From NCBI RefSeq assembly GCF_021107415.1, contig NZ_JAIOSW010000170.1:1-12413 (forward strand): a stretch of 12,413 nt of DNA, given 5' to 3'. The notes beneath the pieces were generated by a model. The model did no database searches. It was not told the origin of the DNA and worked only from the letters and a program-made list of their open reading frames with translations. The position numbers and the translations under genes were made by a program. Positions 1 through 6,728 of this stretch are shown piece by piece (the stretch's first letter is position 1; every line of letters starts with the position of its first letter). Source of the stretch: Desulfobacula sp. (GTDB lineage: Bacteria > Desulfobacterota > Desulfobacteria > Desulfobacterales > Desulfobacteraceae).

Positions 1-2661
1 GCATATATAAAGTATGATCAGTCGGTTCCGCTTAAGTATGCAATTGATCCTTCTGCATGTATCTATTTTACTCTTGGCAAATGCAGGGCCTGTGAGAAGT
101 TTTGTCCAACAGGGGCGGTTAATTTTACCCAGGCTGAAAAAACGGTTACGATAACTGTGGGTGCCGTTATCCTTGCACCGGGGTTTAAACCCTTTGATCC
201 TTCCAAACATGATTTTTTCGGATATCATATCAAGGATGTGGTGACGAGTTTGGAATATGAGCGCCTTCTTTCGATCGGCGGACCGAATAAAGGCTGTCTC
301 CTCAGGCCGTCGGATAACACTGAGCCGCATAAAATAGCCTGGTTGCAGTGTGTGGGATCACGAAACCATAATGATTGCGGAAATTCATATTGCTCTAATA
401 TCTGCTGCATGTCCGCAGTCAAGCAAAGTATGTCGTCTTTGGAACATACTAAAGGCCAAACGCTTGACCGGACCATATTTTTTATGGATTTAAGAAGTCA
501 TGGCAAGGAATCTGAAAAGTTTTTTGAAAGGGCAAAAGAAGAGAAGATCAGATTTGTAAGAGCATTTCCCCACACAATAGAACCCGGGAAAGACGGCACT
601 GGTGTCCGGATGAGATATATGACCGAACACGGTGAGATGATGACTGAGTTTTTTGATATGGCTGTACTCTCAATTGGATTTGAAGCACCAGTGGATGCTA
701 TCGTCCTTGCCGGGCTGTTTGGTATTAAGCTTGATCAGCATCATTTTGCATACACTTCGTGTTTCGAGCCCATAGAAAGCAGCCGGGAAGGGGTCTATGT
801 GATCGGTGCATTTCAATCCCCCAAGGCGATTTCAAGATCGGTTGTGCAGGCCTCTGCATCAGCAGCCTCTGCGGCAAGACTGCTGGCAGATAAGAGAGGA
901 TCTCTTGCAAAAATAAAAACCTTTCCCGATGAACGGGATATTCTTGACGAGAAACCTTCGGTGGGGGTGTTTGTCTGTTCATGCGGCGTAAATATTGCGG
1001 GTATTGTTGATGTTGATCAGGTTGTCTCGTCTACAGCCAGGCTGCCGCATGTGGCATATGTTGAAAACAATCTTTTTTCCTGTTCCGCCGATGCTCAGGA
1101 AAGCATTATTCAGAAGATTCATGAATTTAATCTGAATCGGATTGTTATTGCTGCCTGTACCCCCCGAACTCATGAGCATATGTTTCAGGAAACATTGAAA
1201 ACAGCGCAATTAAACGGGTTTATGGTGGAGATGGCCAATATCAGGAATCAAAATTCCTGGGTACATCAACAAGATTCAAAGAGTGCGACCCGAAAGGCAA
1301 AAGACCAGGTTCGGATGGCAATAGCCAAGGTAGTCCATAATTATCCGCTTAAGCAGGCCCGGATAAAAGTTATTCAAAAAGCCCTTGTCGTGGGGGGCGG
1401 CCTTGTGGGTCTTGACAGTGCTCTTACCCTTGCCCGGCTGGGAATTGAAACTATACTTATTGAAAAAAGCGATACCCTGGGGGGCAATGCATTAAACCTT
1501 GAAACCTGTTTCAAGGGAGAAATAGTAGGCCCTATGCTTGAAGATCTTATCACCAGGGTGGATCAAAATAAAAAAATTATTGTTTACAGAAAAGCAAGTT
1601 TGGAATCGGTTTCAGGATCTATTGGGAATTTTCAGGGTCTTGTCAATATTGACGGGGAAATGAAACCAATACACTTTGGTGCTGCAATCGTGGCTACAGG
1701 CGGTAAAGAAGCCATCCCTGAAGAGTATCTTTATGGATGTGAACCAAGGGTAATGACCCAGATGGAGTTTGACAGAAAGGTGCTTTACCATCCCGGTGAA
1801 GTCAATAAGACCCAAAGTGTTGTATTTATCCAGTGTGTGGGTTCCAGGGAGCCCAAAAGACCTTATTGCAGCAGAATATGCTGTATCCATTCCGTAAAGG
1901 CTGCAATTGAGTTAAAACAGATTAATCCAAACATCAAGGTCTATATCCTTTACAGGGAAATCAGAACCTATGGCGAGTGGGAGGAATATTACAAAGAAGC
2001 AAGGGGTCTTGGAGTAATGTTTATCCGGTATGAAACCATAAGAAAACCAATGGTTAAAAAAACATCCGATTTTTTAACCATTGATGTATTTGATCCCATT
2101 GCCCGCCGCCCGATCAGGATTACAGCGGATTATCTTGCGCTGGCAACAGGGGTCGTTGCCCATGATAATAAGCATCTTGCAGATATTTTTAAGTTCTCTC
2201 TTAATTCAGACGGGTTTTTCAATGGAGCCCATCCCAAACTCAAGCCGGTAGATCTGTCTGTGGCAGGTCTGTTTCTTGCCGGTATCTGCAACGATCCCAA
2301 ACCCCTGGACGAGTCGATTGAACAGGCCAGGGCAGCGGCATTCAGAGTGTCAGCACTGCTGTTACAAGAAGAGATTGAATTGGACGCCATTAAAGCATTT
2401 GTTACAGACAATTGTGATGGGTGTGCCCTTTGTGTAGATGTATGTCCTTTCCATGCCATATCAGTGATGAAGACCCAAAAACAAAACAAACAACCCATAG
2501 TCCGGGTCGTAACTGATCCGGCCTTATGTCAGGGTTGTGGTCTTTGTGCTGCTACATGTCCCAATGAAGGAATTGTGGTCCATGGATTTACTTTAGAACA
2601 GCTTACGGCACAAGTACGTGCAGCGGTTAATGGAGGCCCAATAAAAAAAAAATGCCCATGA
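1..2661 (+). CDS. hdrA: Tandem-duplicated HdrA-like FAD/iron-sulfur protein, 5' partial
   Basis: The reading frame is open from base 1, so the gene starts upstream; 886 residues are visible (numbered here from codon 1). Module 1 shows the HdrA ferredoxin insert (C20, C28, C31, C35-Pro) and the unusual HdrA cluster motif C117-X13-C131-X3-C135-C136. Module 2 restarts near residue 318 with the typical HdrA N-terminus (VCSCGVNIAG). It has an FAD-binding GGGLVG motif near residue 463 and its own cluster motif C612-X10-C623-X3-C627-C628. Two C-terminal ferredoxin motifs follow (C805/808/811/815 and C843/846/849/853). HdrA is the FAD subunit that splits or merges electrons in soluble heterodisulfide reductases; here it likely passes electrons between MvhD, the HdrD-like protein and ferredoxin. 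Module 2 lacks the ferredoxin insert that module 1 has. The GTG at 157 is not the start, because the first ferredoxin motif lies before it. The family call is very sure; the physiological partner is inferred. Confidence 0.93.
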   Translation, partial: AYIKYDQSVPLKYAIDPSACIYFTLGKCRACEKFCPTGAVNFTQAEKTVTITVGAVILAPGFKPFDPSKHDFFGYHIKDVVTSLEYERLLSIGGPNKGCLLRPSDNTEPHKIAWLQCVGSRNHNDCGNSYCSNICCMSAVKQSMSSLEHTKGQTLDRTIFFMDLRSHGKESEKFFERAKEEKIRFVRAFPHTIEPGKDGTGVRMRYMTEHGEMMTEFFDMAVLSIGFEAPVDAIVLAGLFGIKLDQHHFAYTSCFEPIESSREGVYVIGAFQSPKAISRSVVQASASAASAARLLADKRGSLAKIKTFPDERDILDEKPSVGVFVCSCGVNIAGIVDVDQVVSSTARLPHVAYVENNLFSCSADAQESIIQKIHEFNLNRIVIAACTPRTHEHMFQETLKTAQLNGFMVEMANIRNQNSWVHQQDSKSATRKAKDQVRMAIAKVVHNYPLKQARIKVIQKALVVGGGLVGLDSALTLARLGIETILIEKSDTLGGNALNLETCFKGEIVGPMLEDLITRVDQNKKIIVYRKASLESVSGSIGNFQGLVNIDGEMKPIHFGAAIVATGGKEAIPEEYLYGCEPRVMTQMEFDRKVLYHPGEVNKTQSVVFIQCVGSREPKRPYCSRICCIHSVKAAIELKQINPNIKVYILYREIRTYGEWEEYYKEARGLGVMFIRYETIRKPMVKKTSDFLTIDVFDPIARRPIRITADYLALATGVVAHDNKHLADIFKFSLNSDGFFNGAHPKLKPVDLSVAGLFLAGICNDPKPLDESIEQARAAAFRVSALLLQEEIELDAIKAFVTDNCDGCALCVDVCPFHAISVMKTQKQNKQPIVRVVTDPALCQGCGLCAATCPNEGIVVHGFTLEQLTAQVRAAVNGGPIKKKCP

Positions 2662-2692
2662 GAAGACAAACCAATTTTTTGGAGCCGGTGTT

Positions 2693-3106
2693 ATGACAAG
2701 TCGCTTTGAACCTGTTATCATAGGATTTTTATGTAATTGGTGTTCTTATACAGGTGCAGATCTTGCCGGTGTTGCAAGACTTCAATATCCTCCGAATTTA
2801 CGTCCCATAAGAGTGATGTGTTCGGGTATGGTCCATCCTGATCTTGTCATGAAAGCTTTTTCTGCAGGAGCGGACGGCGTTATAATTTTGGGCTGCCACC
2901 CCGGCGCATGTCATTATGTTGAGGGAAATACAAAAGCTGTTGCAAGAGCGGATGTGATATCAATGGTTCTTGGGGATATCGGTGTTGATCCCAGGCGCTT
3001 TGAGCTTCAATGGATATCTTCGGCAGAAGCATCGGTTTTTGCTCAAGTGGTTACAAGTTTTACCCGGAGAATAAAAAGACTGGGCCCTTATAAAAGGAAA
3101 ATTTAA
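2693..3106 (+). CDS. mvhD: MvhD/FlpD-type [2Fe-2S] electron-transfer subunit
   Basis: This 137-residue cytoplasmic protein is the size of MvhD, the small subunit that carries electrons from a donor (hydrogenase, formate dehydrogenase or similar) to HdrA. Diagnostic family motifs are clear: FLCNWCSYTGADLAG (C14, C17), RVMCSG (C43) and LGCHPGACHY (C68, C73), giving five conserved cysteines for one [2Fe-2S] cluster. All are ordinary cysteine codons; no in-frame TGA suggests selenocysteine. GGAG at 2681-2684 lies 8 bases before the ATG. The gene follows hdrA after 31 bases and precedes the HdrD-like gene by 27 bases, so it is surely in the same operon. In some relatives MvhD is fused to HdrA; here it is separate. 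The electron donor is not shown by this gene alone. The FrhB-like protein in the same operon is the best local candidate. Confidence 0.93.
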   Translation: MTSRFEPVIIGFLCNWCSYTGADLAGVARLQYPPNLRPIRVMCSGMVHPDLVMKAFSAGADGVIILGCHPGACHYVEGNTKAVARADVISMVLGDIGVDPRRFELQWISSAEASVFAQVVTSFTRRIKRLGPYKRKI

Positions 3107-3133
3107 AATAGATGATCAGGACAGGCAACTTAA

Positions 3134-4480
3134 ATGACAGCAATTGATCAAAATAATTTAAGCGTTGAAGATGACGTCATAAGCGTCGTTCCCGTTGAGT
3201 TAGGTATTGGAAGTAAGACTATCCTCAAGGATCTTATTTTGTCCATGTTGCCGGAAGGGGAGAACCTGAATTCATGTTTTACCTGCGGTGCCTGTTCATC
3301 CGGATGCCCGGCCAGCGGTCTTTCCGGAATGGACCCTAGAAAATTTGTCCGAATGATTTCTTTAGGCCTGGATGAAGAGATCATGACCAATGACTGGGTA
3401 TGGATGTGCACTATATGTAATCGTTGCGTTCATGTCTGCCCCATGAAGATTGATATTCCACAACTGGTTTTTGCCGTTCGAAGCCAGTGGCCAAAGGAAA
3501 AAAGACCGAAAGGTATTGTAGATAATTGTGTAAGAGCACTTAAAAATAATACCTGCTCCGGTATGGGAATCAGCGTTGAGGACTGGAAATTTATTGTTGA
3601 GGATGTTGTTGATGAGGTAAGGCAAACACAGCAGGGGTTTGAAGAGCTGAAGGTCCCCATGGATAAAAAAAATGCCAGGTTTTTTTTAAACCAGAATTCA
3701 AGTATGCCGTTAACAGAACCACTGGAGATGGCTCCCCTGTGGAAAATTTTGCATCTTGCCGAAGCAGACTGGACATATGGGTCGCAGGGATGGGCAGCGG
3801 AAAATTTTGGGTTTCTCCTTGCCGATGATGGGGCATGGGAAAAAATTATCAGGAAAAAGGCTGGTGTCGTTGAGCGATTAGGCTGTAAAGTATTGTTGAA
3901 TACGGAATGCGGGCATGATTTTTTTGCAGTGAGACAGGGGCTTGAAAAATTCAACATATCTCAAACATTTGAGGTTAAAAGCATTGTTGAATATTATGCT
4001 GACTGGATACGCCAAGGTAGACTTAAGGTGAGTTCTGACTGGAACCAGGATCTAAAAATCAAGTTCACACTTCAAGATCCCTGTCAACTGGTGAGGAACA
4101 GTTACGGAGATTTTATTGCCGAGGAACTTAGATTTGTGGTGAAGGAAGCTGTGGGAGAGGAAAATTTTATTGATATGGTTCCAAGCCGTTCCAATAATTA
4201 TTGCTGTGGTGGAGGTGGAGGTGCTATCCTGTCTGATTTCAAAGAAGAAAGGCTTTCTTACGGGAAGATTAAGCTTGAACAGATCCTTGAGACCGAAGCT
4301 GCTTATTGTATCACCCCCTGTAATACTTGTCACAGCCAGATACTGGATTTAAGTCATTATTATCAGGCAGGGTTTAAGACCCTGCATTTATGGACAATTT
4401 TATGTCTGTCAATGGGTGTTCTGGGGAAGAATGAACGCAAATACCTGGGAGATGATCTGGCATTGGTCGGGCTTAAATAA
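3134..4480 (+). CDS. HdrD-like fused HdrC-HdrB iron-sulfur oxidoreductase
   Basis: This is a 448-residue soluble protein. The HdrC-like N-terminal part has two [4Fe-4S] ferredoxin motifs, C48-X2-C51-X2-C54-X3-C58-Pro and C92/C95/C98/C102-Pro. The HdrB-like C-terminal part holds one complete CCG motif: C317 in DPC, C357-C358 in NYCCGGGG, and C396-X2-C399 in TPCNTC, i.e. CX39CCX37CX2C. In HdrB this motif binds the noncubane [4Fe-4S] cluster that reduces disulfides. The preceding half (about residues 195-300) has the fold signature (DWTYGSQGW, LNTECGH) but no second CC motif, so only one such cluster is predicted, unlike classic HdrB/HdrD with two. No transmembrane segment is evident, so partnership with soluble HdrA/MvhD fits better than a membrane HdrE. 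AGG at 3123-3125 is a modest ribosome site. The substrate (a disulfide or another acceptor) is unknown. Confidence 0.88.
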   Translation: MTAIDQNNLSVEDDVISVVPVELGIGSKTILKDLILSMLPEGENLNSCFTCGACSSGCPASGLSGMDPRKFVRMISLGLDEEIMTNDWVWMCTICNRCVHVCPMKIDIPQLVFAVRSQWPKEKRPKGIVDNCVRALKNNTCSGMGISVEDWKFIVEDVVDEVRQTQQGFEELKVPMDKKNARFFLNQNSSMPLTEPLEMAPLWKILHLAEADWTYGSQGWAAENFGFLLADDGAWEKIIRKKAGVVERLGCKVLLNTECGHDFFAVRQGLEKFNISQTFEVKSIVEYYADWIRQGRLKVSSDWNQDLKIKFTLQDPCQLVRNSYGDFIAEELRFVVKEAVGEENFIDMVPSRSNNYCCGGGGGAILSDFKEERLSYGKIKLEQILETEAAYCITPCNTCHSQILDLSHYYQAGFKTLHLWTILCLSMGVLGKNERKYLGDDLALVGLK

Positions 4481-4492
4481 GGAAAAGGAGTT

Positions 4493-5611
4493 ATGAAAAC
4501 ATTCTTTAATCTGGTACAGGAGGTGCAAAAGCCGGGACTTTGTTACCGGTGCGGTGGCTGTGTGGCTTTTTGTACTGCCATCAACTACGGGGCGCTTGAA
4601 ATTGATAAAAACGGTAAGCCTGTTTACAGCGATATGGAAAAATGTATTGAATGCGGCCTTTGTTATTCCATTTGCCCCGGGATTAATGATCTGGATGAAG
4701 AAACAAAACGTCAGGCTGCCTGGAGCGAGCCCATGGGAAGGGTTATCGAAACTACGGTTGTCAGGGCATCTGATGCACAGGTGAGAAAAAGGGCAACCGA
4801 TGGTGGTGCCGTGACTGCCCTTTTGCTGCATCTTTTTGACCGGAACAGAATAGATGGCGCTATTGTCACCCGATCAGTGGGTAAATTTCAGCGCCAGCCT
4901 TTTCTGGCGACCACCAGGGAAGATATATTGGGTTCGGCTGGACTTTTTTTTGATACTTCTCATGGGATGAAACGGTTTAGTGATGAATACATGATTTTTT
5001 CAACCATTGAGGAGTTTGATCCCATGATCAAAAAAGGGTTGAAAAGAGTTGCTTTGGTCGGAACTCCCTGCCAGATTAAATCCTTACGCAAAATGCAGGT
5101 GTTAAATCTGATACCATCAGATTCCATAAAAATATGCTTTGGACTTTTTTGTTCCGGAAATTATACTTTCGGTATCAAGGAGCAGCAGAAACTTGCCGGC
5201 ATTGCCGGTATCTCATGGGATGATGTTATCAGCATCAACCTGAAGGACAAGCTGATCATCACCTTGAAATCCGGTGATAAAAGAACGGTTGAGCTTGAGG
5301 ATATGGAATCCATGAAACGGTATGCCTGTCATTATTGCGCAGACTATTCTGCAGAGTTTGCAGACATTTCTTTTGGTGGAATCGGTGCCAAAGAAGGATG
5401 GACCACGGTCATTAGCCGGACACCTCTCGGCAGGGCAGTCCTGGCAGACAGCCGCAGTTTAAAAACGATAGAACAATTCAATGTTGAAGATAATCCCGAA
5501 TTTGCCAGCAAGGCGCTTCAGGAGGTTAGAAAAGCCTCTTCCACAAAAAAGAAAAAAGCCAGATATAAGAGGCGGCATCTTCAGAGCAAATCAGTACAGG
5601 TCAAGGTATGA
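4493..5611 (+). CDS. FrhB/FdhB-like flavin iron-sulfur oxidoreductase subunit
   Basis: This 372-residue protein belongs to the coenzyme F420 hydrogenase/dehydrogenase beta-subunit family. Two ferredoxin motifs open it: C17/C20/C23/C27, which lacks the usual following proline, and C51/C54/C57/C61-Pro. Family hallmarks follow: DGGAVTALL near residue 103, GTPCQ at 190-194, and CHYC (C279, C282) leading into ADISFGGIG. FrhB proteins bind FAD and a [4Fe-4S] cluster and exchange electrons with F420 or other partners. Here it is the last gene of the Hdr operon, 12 bases after the HdrD-like gene, so it probably feeds or drains the HdrA complex. The C-terminus is strongly basic (STKKKKARYKRR). The sequence AAGGAG ends only 2 bases before the ATG, which is unusually close; GGA at 4481-4483 may serve instead. 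Whether the organism makes F420 cannot be told; ferredoxin or another flavin-linked donor is equally possible. Confidence 0.88.
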   Translation: MKTFFNLVQEVQKPGLCYRCGGCVAFCTAINYGALEIDKNGKPVYSDMEKCIECGLCYSICPGINDLDEETKRQAAWSEPMGRVIETTVVRASDAQVRKRATDGGAVTALLLHLFDRNRIDGAIVTRSVGKFQRQPFLATTREDILGSAGLFFDTSHGMKRFSDEYMIFSTIEEFDPMIKKGLKRVALVGTPCQIKSLRKMQVLNLIPSDSIKICFGLFCSGNYTFGIKEQQKLAGIAGISWDDVISINLKDKLIITLKSGDKRTVELEDMESMKRYACHYCADYSAEFADISFGGIGAKEGWTTVISRTPLGRAVLADSRSLKTIEQFNVEDNPEFASKALQEVRKASSTKKKKARYKRRHLQSKSVQVKV

Positions 5612-5639
5612 ACCATAATTTTTATATTATTTTCTATTT

Positions 5640-6041
5640 TTAAACGAGAAAGTCGAGGTCCGGGATCGGCATCAATTTTTTGTTCGGTCCCAGGCAGACA
5701 AGTTCCAGTGTACAGGTAACGGCCGGCTTTGCTGCATCCGGCCGCCAGGCTTCATGAAAAAAGATAACCCTGTAATCTCCTTCTTTTTTCCATGTTGTTT
5801 TGATATCCAGAAGATCCCCGAAAACTGCTCCGTCGTGGTAACCCAAATTTATTTTATAAACGGCAAAACCGATTTCCTGCTGATGCCACATATCGGCAAG
5901 TGTGTCGATACCAATGATATCTTCTCTGGCCCGTTCAAAAAATTTTAAATAGTTTGCATGGTAGACAACCCCGGAATGGTCTGTATCTTCATAGTAAACC
6001 CGGGCTGAAAAAAGATGTGTTTGCCTGTTTGAATCATTCAT
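5640..6041 (-). CDS. ybgC: YbgC/4-HBT-family acyl-CoA thioesterase
   Basis: This 133-residue hotdog-fold protein hydrolyses acyl-CoA thioesters in the cytoplasm. The active-site block YYEDTDHSGVVYHANYL (residues 16-32) is nearly textbook for YbgC; the second aspartate (D21) aligns with the catalytic Asp of 4-hydroxybenzoyl-CoA thioesterase. The motif FFERARED follows directly. Length matches the family. AGGA (plus-strand 6050-6053) lies 8 bases before the ATG. It is the downstream gene of crcB (36-base gap, same strand) and faces the FrhB-like gene tail-to-tail with 28 bases between stops. In many proteobacteria ybgC sits with the tol-pal genes; no tol gene is seen here, so a housekeeping or short/aromatic acyl-CoA role is possible. 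The substrate cannot be read from sequence. Confidence 0.9.
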   Translation of the reverse strand: MNDSNRQTHLFSARVYYEDTDHSGVVYHANYLKFFERAREDIIGIDTLADMWHQQEIGFAVYKINLGYHDGAVFGDLLDIKTTWKKEGDYRVIFFHEAWRPDAAKPAVTCTLELVCLGPNKKLMPIPDLDFLV

Positions 6042-6077
6042 ATGGTGCGTCCTGTAAAGTTAGTCATTTGTAAGCTT

Positions 6078-6455
6078 TTATAATAGTTTAGACATGGAAA
6101 ACCCAAGCCATACAGAACCGAAACCAAGGATAAGGTGAAGGATAAGGTTTGTCAGCGCTGCAACAAATTGTCCATCCCGGGCAACCGTGAATATTTCATA
6201 TCCAAACGTTGAAAAAGTTGTGAATCCTCCCAGGAATCCGATGAGAATCAATGCCCGAATTTCAGGAGTGAATATTTGTCTTGTCTCAGATAATCCGCCT
6301 AATAAGCCGATGAAAAGACATCCAATTACATTGACCGTAATTGTCCCATAAGGAAAAAAAGGATCATTAAACAGTTTGTGGGATAAATCACTGATAATAT
6401 ACCGGCAGATAGATCCTGCAAAGCCTCCCATTCCAACCATTAATATTTTAATCAT
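6078..6455 (-). CDS. crcB: Fluoride channel FluC (CrcB)
   Basis: This 125-residue, four-helix membrane protein works as an antiparallel dimer that exports fluoride. Seen directly are GMGGFAGSICRY near residues 8-19, the TM2 motif GTITVNVIGC with N42, and the signature GGFTTFSTF at 76-84, which carries the paired phenylalanines of the channel (F81, F84) and the residues of the central sodium site. The frame can start eight codons earlier at 6479, but GGAGA at plus-strand 6461-6465 sits 5 bases before the inner ATG. The 125-residue form also matches the usual family length, so 6455 is chosen. The gene is single here; some bacteria have two adjacent crcB genes forming heterodimers. It is followed by ybgC. 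No fluoride riboswitch is recognisable upstream. Confidence 0.94.
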   Translation of the reverse strand: MIKILMVGMGGFAGSICRYIISDLSHKLFNDPFFPYGTITVNVIGCLFIGLLGGLSETRQIFTPEIRALILIGFLGGFTTFSTFGYEIFTVARDGQFVAALTNLILHLILGFGSVWLGFSMSKLL

Positions 6456-6460
6456 ATTTA

Positions 6461-6465
6461 TCTCC
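6461..6465 (-). promoter_or_regulatory. Shine-Dalgarno site fixing the crcB start
   Basis: On the minus strand this reads GGAGA, followed by TAAAT and the ATG at 6455. The longer alternative ATG at 6479 has no comparable site, so this element decides the crcB start. Confidence 0.75.
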
Positions 6466-6654
6466 AGGAAATTCATCATTCCAGCCCGAGTCCAGCTTTT
6501 GGGAGTTTAAATAGAAATAGATACAAAAGCCATGTTTATTTTAGAATCATCCATTTTTTTTGGGAAGGATCACAGGAGCAAGGCCCGTTAATTTAATCAA
6601 ATGTAGAATATCAAGACTATATTTTAGGATGTAGTTGCAAATCCCCTGATTTTC

Positions 6655-6683
6655 TTGACATATAGGAATGTGGATAATAAAAG
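6655..6683 (+). promoter_or_regulatory. Candidate sigma70-type promoter of the chemoreceptor gene
   Basis: A perfect TTGACA (6655-6660) is followed after 17 bases by TAAAAG (6678-6683), which matches 4 of 6 positions of the -10 consensus. It lies about 45 bases before the GTG start at 6729. A motility sigma28 promoter was looked for and not recognised. This is a pattern match only. Confidence 0.5.
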
Positions 6684-6716
6684 TATCTATAACCCATTGG
6701 TTATTTGGAAATTAAA

Positions 6717-6722
6717 AAGGAG
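6717..6722 (+). promoter_or_regulatory. Shine-Dalgarno site fixing the GTG start of the chemoreceptor
   Basis: AAGGAG lies 6 bases before the GTG at 6729. It falls inside the longer possible frame that begins with TTG at 6705, which has no ribosome site of its own, so it argues for the GTG start. Confidence 0.8.
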
Positions 6723-6728
6723 AAAACA

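Larger units (their letters stand above)
6456..6728. other. Divergent intergenic spacer between crcB and the chemoreceptor gene
   Basis: This 273-base AT-rich spacer separates two divergent genes and must hold start signals for both. A good sigma70-like promoter for the + strand gene is visible at 6655-6683. On the minus strand toward crcB no convincing -35/-10 pair was found. The conserved fluoride riboswitch core and its long-range pairing were not recognised. No gene-length open frame of family quality is present. Confidence 0.6.

Noticed and set aside
157..159. GTG at 157 as the start of the HdrA gene
   Set aside because: The frame is open to base 1 and the preceding 52 codons encode a family-typical ferredoxin motif (C20, C28, C31, C35), so the gene begins outside the window.
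2693..3106. Selenocysteine in the MvhD-like protein, known in some relatives
   Set aside because: All motif positions are ordinary cysteine codons and the frame has no internal TGA.
5612..5639. Bidirectional terminator between the convergent FrhB-like and ybgC genes
   Set aside because: The 28-base gap is AT-rich with T-runs but no GC-stabilised hairpin was seen.
5608..5643. Short 11-codon reading frame overlapping the FrhB-like stop (ATGA overlap)
   Set aside because: It is only 11 codons long, AT-rich and without family features; the overlap is most likely chance.
6480..6495. CCAGC repeated twice (CCAGCCCGAGTCCAGC) upstream of crcB as an operator
   Set aside because: It is a very short direct repeat with no symmetry and no known regulator match; chance is likely.
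6705..6728. TTG-initiated N-terminal extension of the chemoreceptor
   Set aside because: The extension contains the Shine-Dalgarno AAGGAG that serves the GTG at 6729 and has no ribosome site of its own.
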